The translations under genes and the position numbers were made by a program. Shown piece after piece: positions 24,420 to 32,726 of a stretch of 45,332 nt of DNA; position 1 is the first letter of the stretch, and every line of letters begins with the position of its first letter. The notes beneath the pieces were generated by a model. It was not told the DNA's origin. It saw nothing but the letters and a program-made list of their open reading frames with translations, and did no database searches. This DNA comes from RGIG1918 sp964570895 (GTDB lineage: Bacteria; Cyanobacteriota; Vampirovibrionia; Gastranaerophilales; Gastranaerophilaceae), in contig CAZMZD010000013.1 of the NCBI GenBank assembly GCA_964570895.1, forward strand, positions 1 through 45,332. Reading direction: 5' to 3'.

Positions 24420-24893
24420 TTAATATATTTTCTTTCCGGTTATTTTATATTTTACCACTTCTTTTTTATATAAGGCACCATTTTTATATTTCTTAATTTC
24501 AAAAGTATCAATTCCTTCAAATTCGTTTCCATTTAGATAAATTTCAGGGGTTTCTTTTAAAATTATTTGATGGGTTTTAGGGTCGCTATCTTTACATATA
24601 TTGGTGAATTTTAAATAAGAATTTTTGCCGCTAAATGCTTCTTCGACCTTAATTTCACCCCTTGCGCCCGTTAATTTGTTCTCTAAAATCAAGACGTTAT
24701 TCATTTTAGAAAGGTTCCAAAATTGATTTGTGCCAACTTGAAATCCTTTAACGGGTTCACCTTCTAATGTGCCTCTCACAAACCAACTTCCTATAAAACC
24801 GCTGTCAACATTTTGGCTTATTCCGCCGGATAAAGTTGCGCAATTTGCAAAAGGCAAAAACAATAAAAACAAAATTAAAATTAACTTTTTCAT
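24420..24893 (-). CDS. Secreted protein of unknown function
   Basis: The 157-residue protein begins with a clear signal peptide: MKK, a hydrophobic core LILILFLLFLPF, then ANCATLSG. Signal peptidase I cleavage after the Ala-Asn-Cys-Ala stretch is plausible. Cys18 lies at a lipobox-like place, but the residues before it (FAN) are not a good lipobox. The mature part is beta-rich with GFIGSWFVRGTLEGEP, and two further features are YLKFTNICKDSD and a lysine-rich end. I do not recognise a domain. Fifteen bases separate it from trxB downstream. Before ATG 24893 there is no Shine-Dalgarno, and TGTTAAATA stands six bases upstream, so it may be leaderless. Confidence 0.75.
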   Translation of the reverse strand: MKKLILILFLLFLPFANCATLSGGISQNVDSGFIGSWFVRGTLEGEPVKGFQVGTNQFWNLSKMNNVLILENKLTGARGEIKVEEAFSGKNSYLKFTNICKDSDPKTHQIILKETPEIYLNGNEFEGIDTFEIKKYKNGALYKKEVVKYKITGKKIY

Positions 24894-24962
24894 AAAACAT
24901 ATTTAACATTATTTTTTAAAAAATCAATCCGGTAAATAGTCTGAAAATGTACAAATTATAGT

Positions 24963-25000
24963 TTTACAACCCTAATTAAAAATGTTATAATCTTATAGCT
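24963..25000 (+). promoter_or_regulatory. Strong promoter with nearly leaderless start of the GH57 gene
   Basis: TTTACA (24963-24968), 17 bases and TATAAT (24986-24991), the latter preceded by TGT (extended -10), form a near-consensus promoter. Only nine bases separate the hexamer from ATG 25001, with no Shine-Dalgarno. The predicted RNA would begin about three bases before the ATG. Confidence 0.65.
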
Positions 25001-27229
25001 ATGACGGAAAAGTTAAAAATAGCGTTTGTTTGGCATTTTCATCAACCTTCTTATCAAGAAAATGAAGACGGTCGTTTTTTAATGCCTTGGGCTAGGTTTC
25101 ACGCCACAAAAGACTATCTTGCGATGTTAAAATACATCGATAATTTTAAAAATCTAAAATTAAATTTTAACATTACTCCGATTTTACTTAAAACGCTTAA
25201 AAAATATTCGCAAGGCTTTTTAGATGTTCATGCGCAGTATTTGCTTTGTGATGAAAGCAAAATTAACGATAAAGATAAAGAATTTATCCTCGATAATTTT
25301 TTTGATGTGAACATAAAAATGCTTGCTCAAAAAAAATATTACACAGAGCTTTATAACAGAAGATTATCTTTAAATGAACTTGATATAAATGCTTTTTCAA
25401 ATCAAGAATACATTGATATAATCACAAATTATAATTTATGTTGGATAAATAAAAGCCACATTTCAGAATATAAAGCGCTAAAGCAATTAATAAAAAAAGA
25501 AAAAAACTACACTCTTGAAGACAGAAAAGCAATTTATGAAATTTCAAAAGATATTATTTCAAGAATTATTCCTGAGTTTAAAAAATATCAAGATGAAGGC
25601 AAAATCGAAATTTCAACAAGCCCGTATTCTCACCCGATAATTCCGTTGATGTTATGTATGCAAGAATTGCCTTGCAAATATTCAATCAATTTGCCGCTTG
25701 ACGCGAAAGTTATGACTGAAGACGCAAAATATCAATTAAAAACAGGGATTGACGAATATGAAAAATATTTTGGGAGAAAACCCGCAGGTATTTGGCTTTC
25801 AGAACAATGCATTAGTCCTTCAACGGTAAAACTTTTAGATAGTTTTGGCATTAAATGGACGATTGCGGAATACGGTCTTTTAGAAGAAACTTTAAACAAA
25901 GAATCAATGAGAGATTTTGAAAAAAATATTATTGATCCGTTTTTTGCAGCAAGCACATATAAACTTAAAAAATATGACAACACGAACATAATTTTTTCTG
26001 ACTCGCATTTTGCGAATTTAATAAGTTTTACATACGGAAGTTTTTATTCAAAACAAGCCGCAATGCACTTGTTTGACAAATTAAAATACGTACAAAACAG
26101 GCTTGAAAATTCACCAAACCATTCACATTTAATCACAATTGCAATGGACGGCGAAAATTGCTGGGAAAGCTATGAAGAAAACGGTTTTGAATTTTTAAAC
26201 ACATTATACTCGCTTATTGAAGAAGACGAAACCCTTGAAACAACCTTATTAAGCGACTATTTAGACGAAAACAAAGAAACAATTTCACTTGAAAAATTAT
26301 CAAGTGGTTCTTGGATAAATAAAAACTTTGACCTTTGGATAGGCGAACCGATTAAAAACCTTGCATGGAGCTATATAAACAAAACCATAGAAGATTTTAA
26401 AACCATAAAATCACAAATGGGGAATACTCCGGAAGAAAAAAATCTTTTAAAACAAGCTCGCCATGAAATACTCCTTGCTCAAGGAAGCGATTGGTTTTGG
26501 TGGTATGGTGAACCGAACGATTCAGGAAGAGATTACATTTTCGACCACTTGTTCCGTGAAAAATTAAAAAACACATACAGAATTTTAAAACAAGAATATC
26601 CAACATATCTTGATTTGCCGCTAACTTCGCTTGCGGGCAAACCAATTAGGCAACCAAGAAAACAAATAAGCCCAGAAATTGATGGCAAAAAAGATTTAAC
26701 AAGCGACAATTGGAAAGACGCGGGCTACATATTTTTACCTGATTCGCCAACATTTTCAAATAAAAAACTGCTTAAAGGAATTTGTTATGGCGCAGACAAA
26801 GATTATTTATATTTCAAAATTGAATTAAATAAAATAAATATGAGCAATATGTCAAACCCAAATTGCCAAATTTTTGTTTATATTATAAAAGAAAACGCAA
26901 AATATTCTTCAGTTATAAAGCTTTGCAACAAAACTGATAAATTTTATCCTATTGTAAAAAGCAAATTTTCACACGAAATTAAAATTTTAGTTAGAAACAA
27001 CAAACTAGGAAAAATCAGACTTGCAAATGCCACCCAAAACAATCTTTGGGTGTATGACCCTCTTGCAAAAATTCAACAAGCTTATGAAGATACAATTGAA
27101 GTCGCGGTGCCTTTTGAAGATTTGAACATCAGAGAAGGTCAAAGCTTTTCGTTCTGTTTCTTTGAATCTCATGAAGGGTTAATTGAAGAAGTATATCCTC
27201 AAGATTCAATGATTATGCTTACAAGGTAG
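25001..27229 (+). CDS. Glycoside hydrolase family 57 protein
   Basis: GH57 enzymes act on alpha-1,4/1,6 glucans (alpha-amylase, amylopullulanase, 4-alpha-glucanotransferase), often on intracellular glycogen. The 742 residues start with FVWHFHQPSYQ (His12, His14). The nucleophile is Glu268 in GIWLSEQCIS and the acid/base Asp383 in AMDGENCWESY. A later GSDWFWWYGEPNDSGRD is typical of the amylopullulanase-like branch, which has a helical domain and a C-terminal beta-sandwich (after about residue 560). No signal peptide is visible, so a cytoplasmic enzyme is likely. Its end overlaps the amidase gene on the other strand by 11 bases. Substrate specificity cannot be read from the sequence. Confidence 0.92.
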   Translation: MTEKLKIAFVWHFHQPSYQENEDGRFLMPWARFHATKDYLAMLKYIDNFKNLKLNFNITPILLKTLKKYSQGFLDVHAQYLLCDESKINDKDKEFILDNFFDVNIKMLAQKKYYTELYNRRLSLNELDINAFSNQEYIDIITNYNLCWINKSHISEYKALKQLIKKEKNYTLEDRKAIYEISKDIISRIIPEFKKYQDEGKIEISTSPYSHPIIPLMLCMQELPCKYSINLPLDAKVMTEDAKYQLKTGIDEYEKYFGRKPAGIWLSEQCISPSTVKLLDSFGIKWTIAEYGLLEETLNKESMRDFEKNIIDPFFAASTYKLKKYDNTNIIFSDSHFANLISFTYGSFYSKQAAMHLFDKLKYVQNRLENSPNHSHLITIAMDGENCWESYEENGFEFLNTLYSLIEEDETLETTLLSDYLDENKETISLEKLSSGSWINKNFDLWIGEPIKNLAWSYINKTIEDFKTIKSQMGNTPEEKNLLKQARHEILLAQGSDWFWWYGEPNDSGRDYIFDHLFREKLKNTYRILKQEYPTYLDLPLTSLAGKPIRQPRKQISPEIDGKKDLTSDNWKDAGYIFLPDSPTFSNKKLLKGICYGADKDYLYFKIELNKINMSNMSNPNCQIFVYIIKENAKYSSVIKLCNKTDKFYPIVKSKFSHEIKILVRNNKLGKIRLANATQNNLWVYDPLAKIQQAYEDTIEVAVPFEDLNIREGQSFSFCFFESHEGLIEEVYPQDSMIMLTR

Positions 27230-27698
27230 TTAAATACCAAGAAATTTTGCTTTTTATAAAATCTAAAATTTCATCTTTTTGAATTTCAGGATAAGGCGGA
27301 AGATAAATAATATCTATTTTCCCTGTCTTTATGTTTTTAATTTTATTAAATTCATAATGCGTATAAATGTTATCTAGCTTGATATTATATTTTTTAACAA
27401 GTTTTGCACACTCTAAAAAACAAGCCTCGCACTGCTTTTTAGTAAGCGGATAACATCCAACATTTTCTGAATTTTTAAAATTATACATACCACACATTGC
27501 AACACCAATTGAACCAGTGTTACCTAATTTTGTGTGCATAGCATAAACTCCGTCATTGCAGAAAATATTGTCTTCAGGGGAATAAATACCTTTTTGCACT
27601 TCTCCGAAATTATTGATTAAAAAATGATAATGTTTTAAATCACAGGTGTTAGGGGTGTATGTTCCCGCTGTCCAATGAATAATAATTCTCCTCAGCAT
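27219..27698 (-). CDS. N-acetylmuramoyl-L-alanine amidase, phage-lysin type
   Basis: The protein has the amidase_2/PGRP fold that cuts the lactyl-amide bond of peptidoglycan. In 159 residues it shows IIIHWTAG (zinc ligand His8), HYHFLINNFGEVQKG, a middle GNTGSIGVAMCGMYN, and THYEFNKI (His114) with GKIDIIYLPPYP (Asp129), the latter typical of small phage and prophage endolysins. There is no signal peptide, so it would need a holin-like route or act after lysis. No other phage gene is near, so it may be a domesticated lysin. The start at ATG 27698 has no Shine-Dalgarno; TGGTAAAAA lies six bases before it. Confidence 0.85.
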   Translation of the reverse strand: MLRRIIIHWTAGTYTPNTCDLKHYHFLINNFGEVQKGIYSPEDNIFCNDGVYAMHTKLGNTGSIGVAMCGMYNFKNSENVGCYPLTKKQCEACFLECAKLVKKYNIKLDNIYTHYEFNKIKNIKTGKIDIIYLPPYPEIQKDEILDFIKSKISWYLTTL

Positions 27699-27713
27699 TA
27701 TTCATTTTTACCA
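27699..27713 (-). promoter_or_regulatory. Possible extended -10 with leaderless geometry before the amidase gene
   Basis: On the minus strand TG (27713-27712), G and TAAAAA (27710-27705) stand exactly six bases before ATG 27698. The hexamer lacks the final T of the consensus, so this is weaker than the sites at 2639, 15997, 35711 and 44845. Confidence 0.4.
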
Positions 27714-27755
27714 TAAGTTATGGAAAAACAAAGAAAAATTAACAAAGAATTAATT

Positions 27756-28274
27756 TTAGTTAATTTTTTTCTTTAATTTTGTTTGAATAGAGCAAGCTTC
27801 TTTCAAACTTTCAAAAAGTTCATCATATCTTTCATTATTTTCGCCATAAGGAATTTTTGTTGTCGCAAGCTCTTGCGCAATTTTATTTAATTCTTTCAGT
27901 CTTTTTAATGTTTCGCGCACTTTTGTTGATTTATACAAATTAGGGAAAAACAGCGCAAATAAATCTTCAAAAGACTTTGGAATTAATTTTTGCAGTTGAA
28001 TTTTTGGGTTTGTGATTTTTTCCAAGTTTTCTCTGAATGTTTTTTTGGTTGGCTTAATTGTTGCCACATTGCTTAAAATATTGCCATCATAATCATTCAA
28101 CCTGTTTAATTTTGTTGCCGGTTTTTCAATTTTTTCAACAACAACCTCTTCTTTTTTTGTGTTGAAAAAATTATTCTCATCAAAACTAACACTCAATTCG
28201 CTATAGTTGAAAGGAGAGTTTTTAAAATGAGCCCTACTTAGGCTAAATGGGGTTGAATTTTCACGTCGCTTCAT
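27756..28274 (-). CDS. Unknown basic protein
   Basis: I recognise no domain in these 172 residues. The N-terminal third looks disordered and Ser/Phe/Asn-rich (MKRRENSTPFSLSRAHFKN). The middle is Lys/Thr-rich, and the last 70 residues are predicted helical, with LKRLKELNKIAQELA. There is no signal peptide or membrane segment. The base composition is like that of its neighbours. It is transcribed leftward toward the amidase with a 57-base gap. No Shine-Dalgarno is evident before ATG 28274, so the start is tentative. Confidence 0.6.
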   Translation of the reverse strand: MKRRENSTPFSLSRAHFKNSPFNYSELSVSFDENNFFNTKKEEVVVEKIEKPATKLNRLNDYDGNILSNVATIKPTKKTFRENLEKITNPKIQLQKLIPKSFEDLFALFFPNLYKSTKVRETLKRLKELNKIAQELATTKIPYGENNERYDELFESLKEACSIQTKLKKKIN

Positions 28275-28367
28275 GATTTATTCATATTATGCACCATATT
28301 TTTAAAAAATTCGCCATATACACGTAGTATTTTTTAGTTATAATTAAAATGAAATTTGGAGAAAATT

Positions 28368-28922
28368 ATGTGGGAATATACAGATAAAGTTAAAGAACAT
28401 TTTAAAAATCCAAAAAATGTTGGTGAAATTGAAAATCCTGACGCAGTTGGTGTTGCAGGTTCTTTAAAATGTGGTGACCAATTAAAATTATATTTAAAAA
28501 TTGATGAAAACAACGTAATTACAGACGCTAAATTTCAAACATTCGGCTGTGGCAGCGCCGTTGCATCTTCAAGCATTTTAACAGAAATGGTTATTGGGAA
28601 AACTGTTGAAGAAGCAAAAAAAATCACAAACAAAGAAATTGCAGAAATGCTCGGCGGGCTTCCTCCTGCAAAAATGCACTGTTCTGTTATGGGGCGCGAA
28701 GCGCTTGAAGCAGCAATTGCAAATTGGGAACAAGTTGAGCTTCCCGTAAAAGATAAAATAGTTTGCCAATGTTACGATGTATCTTTGGGCGATATTAAAA
28801 AATCAATAGAAGAAGGCGCAAAATCTGCTGAAGAAGTTATGGAAAAAACAGGCGCCGGCATGGGTTGTATGAAATGCAGAAACTTTATTGAAGATATCGT
28901 TAATAAGGAATTGCAAAAATAA
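28368..28922 (+). CDS. nifU: NifU-like Fe-S scaffold with BFD-type [2Fe-2S] domain
   Basis: This scaffold assembles iron-sulfur clusters from sulfur delivered by the cysteine desulfurase encoded directly after it. The 184 residues have an IscU-like N-terminal domain with cluster cysteines Cys35, Cys61 and Cys105 (LKCGD, FGCGSA, MHCSV). A BFD-like domain follows with Cys133-x-Cys135 and Cys167-x2-Cys170 (VCQCYD, GCMKC). The C-terminal Nfu domain of classical Azotobacter NifU is missing. ATG 28368 is chosen over an in-frame TTG at 28356 because GGAG lies eight bases upstream. TATAAT at 28339-28344 is the likely -10. nifS begins immediately after the stop. Confidence 0.93.
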   Translation: MWEYTDKVKEHFKNPKNVGEIENPDAVGVAGSLKCGDQLKLYLKIDENNVITDAKFQTFGCGSAVASSSILTEMVIGKTVEEAKKITNKEIAEMLGGLPPAKMHCSVMGREALEAAIANWEQVELPVKDKIVCQCYDVSLGDIKKSIEEGAKSAEEVMEKTGAGMGCMKCRNFIEDIVNKELQK

Positions 28923-30119
28923 ATGAAACTAATTTATTTAGATAATAATGCAACAACAAAAGTTGATGAAAATGTCGTAAATTCAATGCTTCCATATTTT
29001 TCTGAAAAATATGGCAACCCTTCAAGCATTTATGATCTTGCGCATATTTCCCATGACGCTATTCAAGAAGCAAGAGAAATAATGAAAGATTTTATGGGAG
29101 CAGAAACTCCGAATGAAATCATATTCACATCTTGTGGAACAGAAAGCGCAAACACTGCAATTCGCGGCGCACTTGCAATTAATAAAGATAAAAAACACAT
29201 AATTACAACATCTGTTGAACACCATTGCGTTTTAAACCTTTATAAAGAATTAGAACAAGAAGGTTATGAAACAACATATATTGGTGTAAATGAGCGTGGC
29301 GAGCTTGATTTAGAAGAATTAAAAAATGCCGTAAGGCAAGACACTGCGCTTGTTTCTGTTATGCATGCAAATAATGAAACAGGGGCAATTTTTCCGGTGG
29401 CTGAAATTGCTGACATGGTTAAAGAAATTAACCCTTCAACCTTTGTTTTTTCAGATTGCGTTCAAGCAGCAGGCAAAATAAAATTAAACCTTAAAGAAAC
29501 AAAAATTGATTTTGCTTCAATATCCGGTCATAAATTCCACGCACCAAAAGGAATTGGCGCGCTATATATCAAAAGAAGAGTTAAAATTCCGCCATTTTTA
29601 ATTGGTGGTCATCAAGAAAGAATGCTTAGAGCGGGCACCGAAAACGTGCCATATATCGTTGCTATGAGTGAAGCTGCAAAAAATTGTATGCAAAATTTTG
29701 ATGAAAACATCAAAAAAATCACATATCTTAGAAATAAGCTTGAAAAAGGCATTTTAGATAATGTGTATAATGCAATTTTAAATTCAAAAGCTGAAAATAG
29801 AGTGCCAAACACAACAAACATTGGCTTTCAATATGTCGAAGGCGAGCTTATTCTTCTTTATTTAAATGAACTTGGAATTTGCGCAAGTTCCGGAAGCGCT
29901 TGCACCACGGGGGATTTAGAAGCAAGCCATGTTTTAAGAGCGCAAAATGTGCCTTTCACGGCGCTTCATGGAAGCATTCGTTTTTCTCTTTCGCATTACA
30001 CAACTGAAGCAGAAATTGATTATGTTATTGAAAACTTGCCAAAAGTCATTAATAAAATAATTGAAATCTCTCCGTTCCAAAAAGAATTAAAAGAACTTAA
30101 AGAAAAGAAAAGCAATTAA
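28923..30119 (+). CDS. nifS: Cysteine desulfurase, NifS type
   Basis: This PLP enzyme converts cysteine to alanine and hands the persulfide sulfur to the NifU scaffold. The 398 residues begin MKLIYLDNNATTKVDENVV. ISGHKFHAPKGIGALY carries PLP-binding Lys204, and SSGSACTTGD carries the catalytic Cys327 in a NifS/IscS-length loop. The gene starts on the base after the nifU stop, so the two are clearly one operon. No nitrogenase genes are present, so a housekeeping role in cluster assembly is most likely. Confidence 0.95.
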   Translation: MKLIYLDNNATTKVDENVVNSMLPYFSEKYGNPSSIYDLAHISHDAIQEAREIMKDFMGAETPNEIIFTSCGTESANTAIRGALAINKDKKHIITTSVEHHCVLNLYKELEQEGYETTYIGVNERGELDLEELKNAVRQDTALVSVMHANNETGAIFPVAEIADMVKEINPSTFVFSDCVQAAGKIKLNLKETKIDFASISGHKFHAPKGIGALYIKRRVKIPPFLIGGHQERMLRAGTENVPYIVAMSEAAKNCMQNFDENIKKITYLRNKLEKGILDNVYNAILNSKAENRVPNTTNIGFQYVEGELILLYLNELGICASSGSACTTGDLEASHVLRAQNVPFTALHGSIRFSLSHYTTEAEIDYVIENLPKVINKIIEISPFQKELKELKEKKSN

Positions 30120-30204
30120 ATCTTTAAAATTGTTACAAAAAGCGTAAATTCATGCAATTTTGCGTCTCAAAATGTTTTTATTGATTTATCAAGGAAGGTT
30201 TTAC

Positions 30205-31011
30205 ATGATTTCAAATTGCATCGGAGCAATCAATAATTTATCGCAAAAATTTACGCAAAAAGTTGGTGGGCAGAAATTTCCGCGCACCTGTTCTTTTTGT
30301 GGAGTTTTAGACACAAGAGCAAAACAAATAGAAGAAGCAAACAAGAAAGACTGTTTTGTAAAAAAAACACCCGCGTTTAATTTCAATGAATGTTATGAAA
30401 AATATTACAATGCAGATAAAATTAATTCGATAATAAATGGCAGAATTAAAGAAATTTGTGCTAAAAACGGTGCAGTTCCGCATGTGGCAGATAGTGTAAT
30501 TGAAAGTTTTGATAAAGGGCATATCAAAACAACTTATGATTATGCGGTTAAAATTGGTGAAAAGTTAAATTTAAATAATACAGAAATGAAAAAACTAAAA
30601 ACGGCCGCAATATTGCATGATGTAGGCAAAACCCTTATCCCGCAAGAAATTTTAAATAAACCGGCAGCGCTTAACCCGCAGGAACGTGAAATTATAAACA
30701 CTCATTCTGAACTCGGATATGAAATTTTAAAAGGACTCTGCGCAGATGAAGAAGCGTTAGATGTGGCGCTTAATCATCATAAAGACGGCGATGGCGGCAA
30801 ATTGTGCGACATTATAAAAATTGCAGACAGATATAGCGCCTTAACTTCTGAAAGACCTTATAAAAAGCCATTTTCAAAAGAAAAAGCTTTTGCAATTTTA
30901 GATGAAGAAGTTGAAATGGGCAAAATAAAGAATGAATATTTGCAAGCACTAAAAGATATGGTTGGTTTTAAAAATCCAAATTCAACTGTTGAAAATGCTG
31001 CTCAAGTATAA
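30205..31011 (+). CDS. HD-domain phosphohydrolase, HD-GYP-like but lacking GYP
   Basis: From ATG 30205, preceded by AAGGAAGG, the protein has 268 residues. The N-terminal region carries a Cys pair (CSFC, residues 29-32). The HD domain follows: His106, LHDVGK (His138-Asp139), NTHSELGYEILKG (His167), NHHKDGDGGK (His191-His192) and IADRYSALTSERPYKKPFSKEKAF. That last segment is highly typical of HD-GYP c-di-GMP phosphodiesterases. However, the loop that normally reads HH-E-x-x-D-G-x-GYP is shortened, and GYP itself is absent. The metal ligands remain, so it may be an active phosphohydrolase with another substrate. It stands 85 bases after nifS and ends at a strong terminator. Confidence 0.82.
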   Translation: MISNCIGAINNLSQKFTQKVGGQKFPRTCSFCGVLDTRAKQIEEANKKDCFVKKTPAFNFNECYEKYYNADKINSIINGRIKEICAKNGAVPHVADSVIESFDKGHIKTTYDYAVKIGEKLNLNNTEMKKLKTAAILHDVGKTLIPQEILNKPAALNPQEREIINTHSELGYEILKGLCADEEALDVALNHHKDGDGGKLCDIIKIADRYSALTSERPYKKPFSKEKAFAILDEEVEMGKIKNEYLQALKDMVGFKNPNSTVENAAQV

Positions 31012-31025
31012 AATTTAAGCAATAA

Positions 31026-31049
31026 AAAAAGAGCCTTTTGGCTCTTTTA
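31026..31049. terminator. Bidirectional intrinsic terminator
   Basis: AAAAAGAGCC, TTTT and GGCTCTTTT form a strong hairpin with A residues on the left and T residues on the right. It serves the rightward HD-domain gene and also lies just downstream of the leftward tRNA-Lys gene. Confidence 0.9.
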
Positions 31050-31054
31050 TAAAA

Positions 31055-31130
31055 TGGTGCGCTTGGCGCGATTCGAACGCGCGACCTATCCCTTAAAAGG
31101 GGAGTGCTCTACCTGCTGAGCTACAAGCGC
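31055..31130 (-). tRNA. tRNA-Lys (anticodon UUU)
   Basis: The 76-base minus-strand sequence folds as a full cloverleaf. The acceptor stem is GCGCTTG/CAAGCGC, the D arm GCTC-AGCAGGTA-GAGC, the anticodon loop CTTTTAA (anticodon TTT), and the T arm GCGCG-TTCGAAT-CGCGC. Discriminator A and CCA are encoded. The outermost anticodon-stem pair is a C-U mismatch. It stands alone, ended by the hairpin at 31026-31049. Confidence 0.97.
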
Positions 31131-31217
31131 ATATTATGAAAAATTTTCAATATCCCTTAGGACATGTAATAAGATAACAAGAACATGTTTTTTCGTCAAA
31201 TACTTTCTTAAAAAGTC

Positions 31218-31565
31218 TTAAAAAGGTTTAGTTTGAGAAAGCCTGTTTCTTAATTCTCTAAATCTTTGGATATCTTCTTGAGCTTTTGAAGTTTCTTTGA
31301 AAATAACCTGATTTGAAGGGTGTACGAGCAAAATAGCATCAACATGTACTTCTAAAAAATCATATTTTCTAGGCGCTGCAGAAGAATTTTTTGACATAAG
31401 TTCCGCATTGGTCACAGCGATAAATCTTTTGTCTTTATCGTTTAACAAGTCGGTTAATTCTCTGTTTGTGTTTGTATATTTTGAAACGTGAACTGTGCCT
31501 TTAATGTCGTGGTCTTTTGTTAAAATAAATACCTCTATTGGCACTGTATCAGCATTTTTCGCCAT
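31218..31565 (-). CDS. Unknown conserved-looking protein, 115 residues
   Basis: I cannot name a family with certainty. The protein reads MAKNADTVPIEVFILTKDHD, then alternating beta-type strands (IKGTVHVSKYTN, RFIAVTNAELM, YDFLEVHVDAILLVHPSNQVIFKE) and a charged C-terminal helix (SKAQEDIQRFRELRNRLSQ). This pattern suggests a small beta-barrel or PilZ/SH3-like fold that binds nucleic acid, ligand or membrane. AAGGAGCAAAA before ATG 31565 is a textbook Shine-Dalgarno, so expression is likely good. It is a single gene next to tRNA-Lys and divergent from aroF. Confidence 0.7.
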   Translation of the reverse strand: MAKNADTVPIEVFILTKDHDIKGTVHVSKYTNTNRELTDLLNDKDKRFIAVTNAELMSKNSSAAPRKYDFLEVHVDAILLVHPSNQVIFKETSKAQEDIQRFRELRNRLSQTKPF

Positions 31566-31667
31566 TTTTGCTCCTTTATTTTTTATTTTATTATATATTA
31601 CATTTCAATTTTCGACAATATCTAAATTTTGTGATTTAATAAAGAAAAATGACAATCGAGGAATAAA

Positions 31668-32705
31668 ATGATAGTAGTAATGGAGCCAAGAGCTACCGAG
31701 GCACAAATTTCAAAGGTAGAAGAATATTTAATAAGCCATGGTTTTAAAATTAATTTAAACCGCGGAGAAGTTTTAACAGTAATTGCCGCAATTGGCGATA
31801 AAAGGCTTATAAACGAACATTCCATCGCTTCTTTAGAAGGGGTGCATGATGTAAAACTTATTCAAGAGCCATATAAACTTGCAGCAAAACAAGCGCAAGA
31901 TCACGACACAGTTATAACATTCCCAAACGGAGTTAAAATTGGCGGGCTAGAAAAACCTGTTTTAATGGTTGGGCCATGCAGCGTGGAACAAGAGTACGAA
32001 GGACTTTTGAAGGTTGCAATCGCTGCAAAAGAAATGGGTTGTGAATTTTTAAGAGGGGGTGCGTTTAAGCCAAGAACTTCCCCTTATGATTTTCAAGGTT
32101 TAGAAGAAAAAGGCTTGCAATATCTTGCACGTGCTCGCGAAGCAACAGGGTTGCTTGTCGTGACAGAAGTTATGGACACGGTCGACATTCCGCTTATTGA
32201 AAAATATGCTGATGTTTTGCAAGTTGGCGCCAGAAATATGCAAAACTTTAAATTGTTAAAAGCTCTTGGGCAATCTAAAAAGCCTATTATGCTAAAACGC
32301 GGCGGGGCGGCTTCAATTCGTGAATTTTTGCTTGCAGCAGAACACATTATGTATAACGGCAACCCAAACGTTATTCTTTGCGAAAGAGGGATTAAAAGTT
32401 TTGATAATTCTTTCACAAGAAATACGCTTGATATTTCGGCAGTTCCTGTTATTCGCAAATATTCTCACTTGCCAATAATCGTTGACCCATCACACGGCAC
32501 GGGCAAAAGATATTTAATTGAACCTATGGGCAAAGCTGCTTTAATTGCAGGAGCGCACGGGCTTATGATGGAAGTGCACCACGACCCTGACCATGCGTCA
32601 TCAGATGGCGCACAAAGCCTTACAATTGAACAATTTAAAGATGTTACAAGAAGATTAAATAAATTAATTGGAAGAATTGACTACGACAATAAAATGAACG
32701 GTTAA
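31668..32705 (+). CDS. aroF: 3-deoxy-7-phosphoheptulonate (DAHP) synthase, type I-beta
   Basis: This enzyme starts the shikimate pathway by joining phosphoenolpyruvate and erythrose 4-phosphate. The 345 residues combine an N-terminal ferredoxin-like regulatory domain (MIVVMEPRATEAQISKVEEY, residues 1 to ~70) with a KDO8P/DAHP-synthase barrel. Barrel motifs are VGPCSVE, LRGGAFKPRTSPYDFQG, QVGARNMQNF, LKRGG, ERGI, IIVDPSHGTGKR and MMEVHHDPDHASSDG. The domain plan matches Thermotoga-type enzymes, where the extra domain mediates feedback by aromatic amino acids. GAGG before ATG 31668 is the Shine-Dalgarno. fabI follows after 21 bases. Confidence 0.95.
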   Translation: MIVVMEPRATEAQISKVEEYLISHGFKINLNRGEVLTVIAAIGDKRLINEHSIASLEGVHDVKLIQEPYKLAAKQAQDHDTVITFPNGVKIGGLEKPVLMVGPCSVEQEYEGLLKVAIAAKEMGCEFLRGGAFKPRTSPYDFQGLEEKGLQYLARAREATGLLVVTEVMDTVDIPLIEKYADVLQVGARNMQNFKLLKALGQSKKPIMLKRGGAASIREFLLAAEHIMYNGNPNVILCERGIKSFDNSFTRNTLDISAVPVIRKYSHLPIIVDPSHGTGKRYLIEPMGKAALIAGAHGLMMEVHHDPDHASSDGAQSLTIEQFKDVTRRLNKLIGRIDYDNKMNG

Positions 32706-32726
32706 TTTATCAGAAAGGAAATAAAA

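Noticed and set aside
28356..28367. TTG start for nifU at 28356
   Set aside because: It overlaps the Shine-Dalgarno GGAG that fits ATG 28368.
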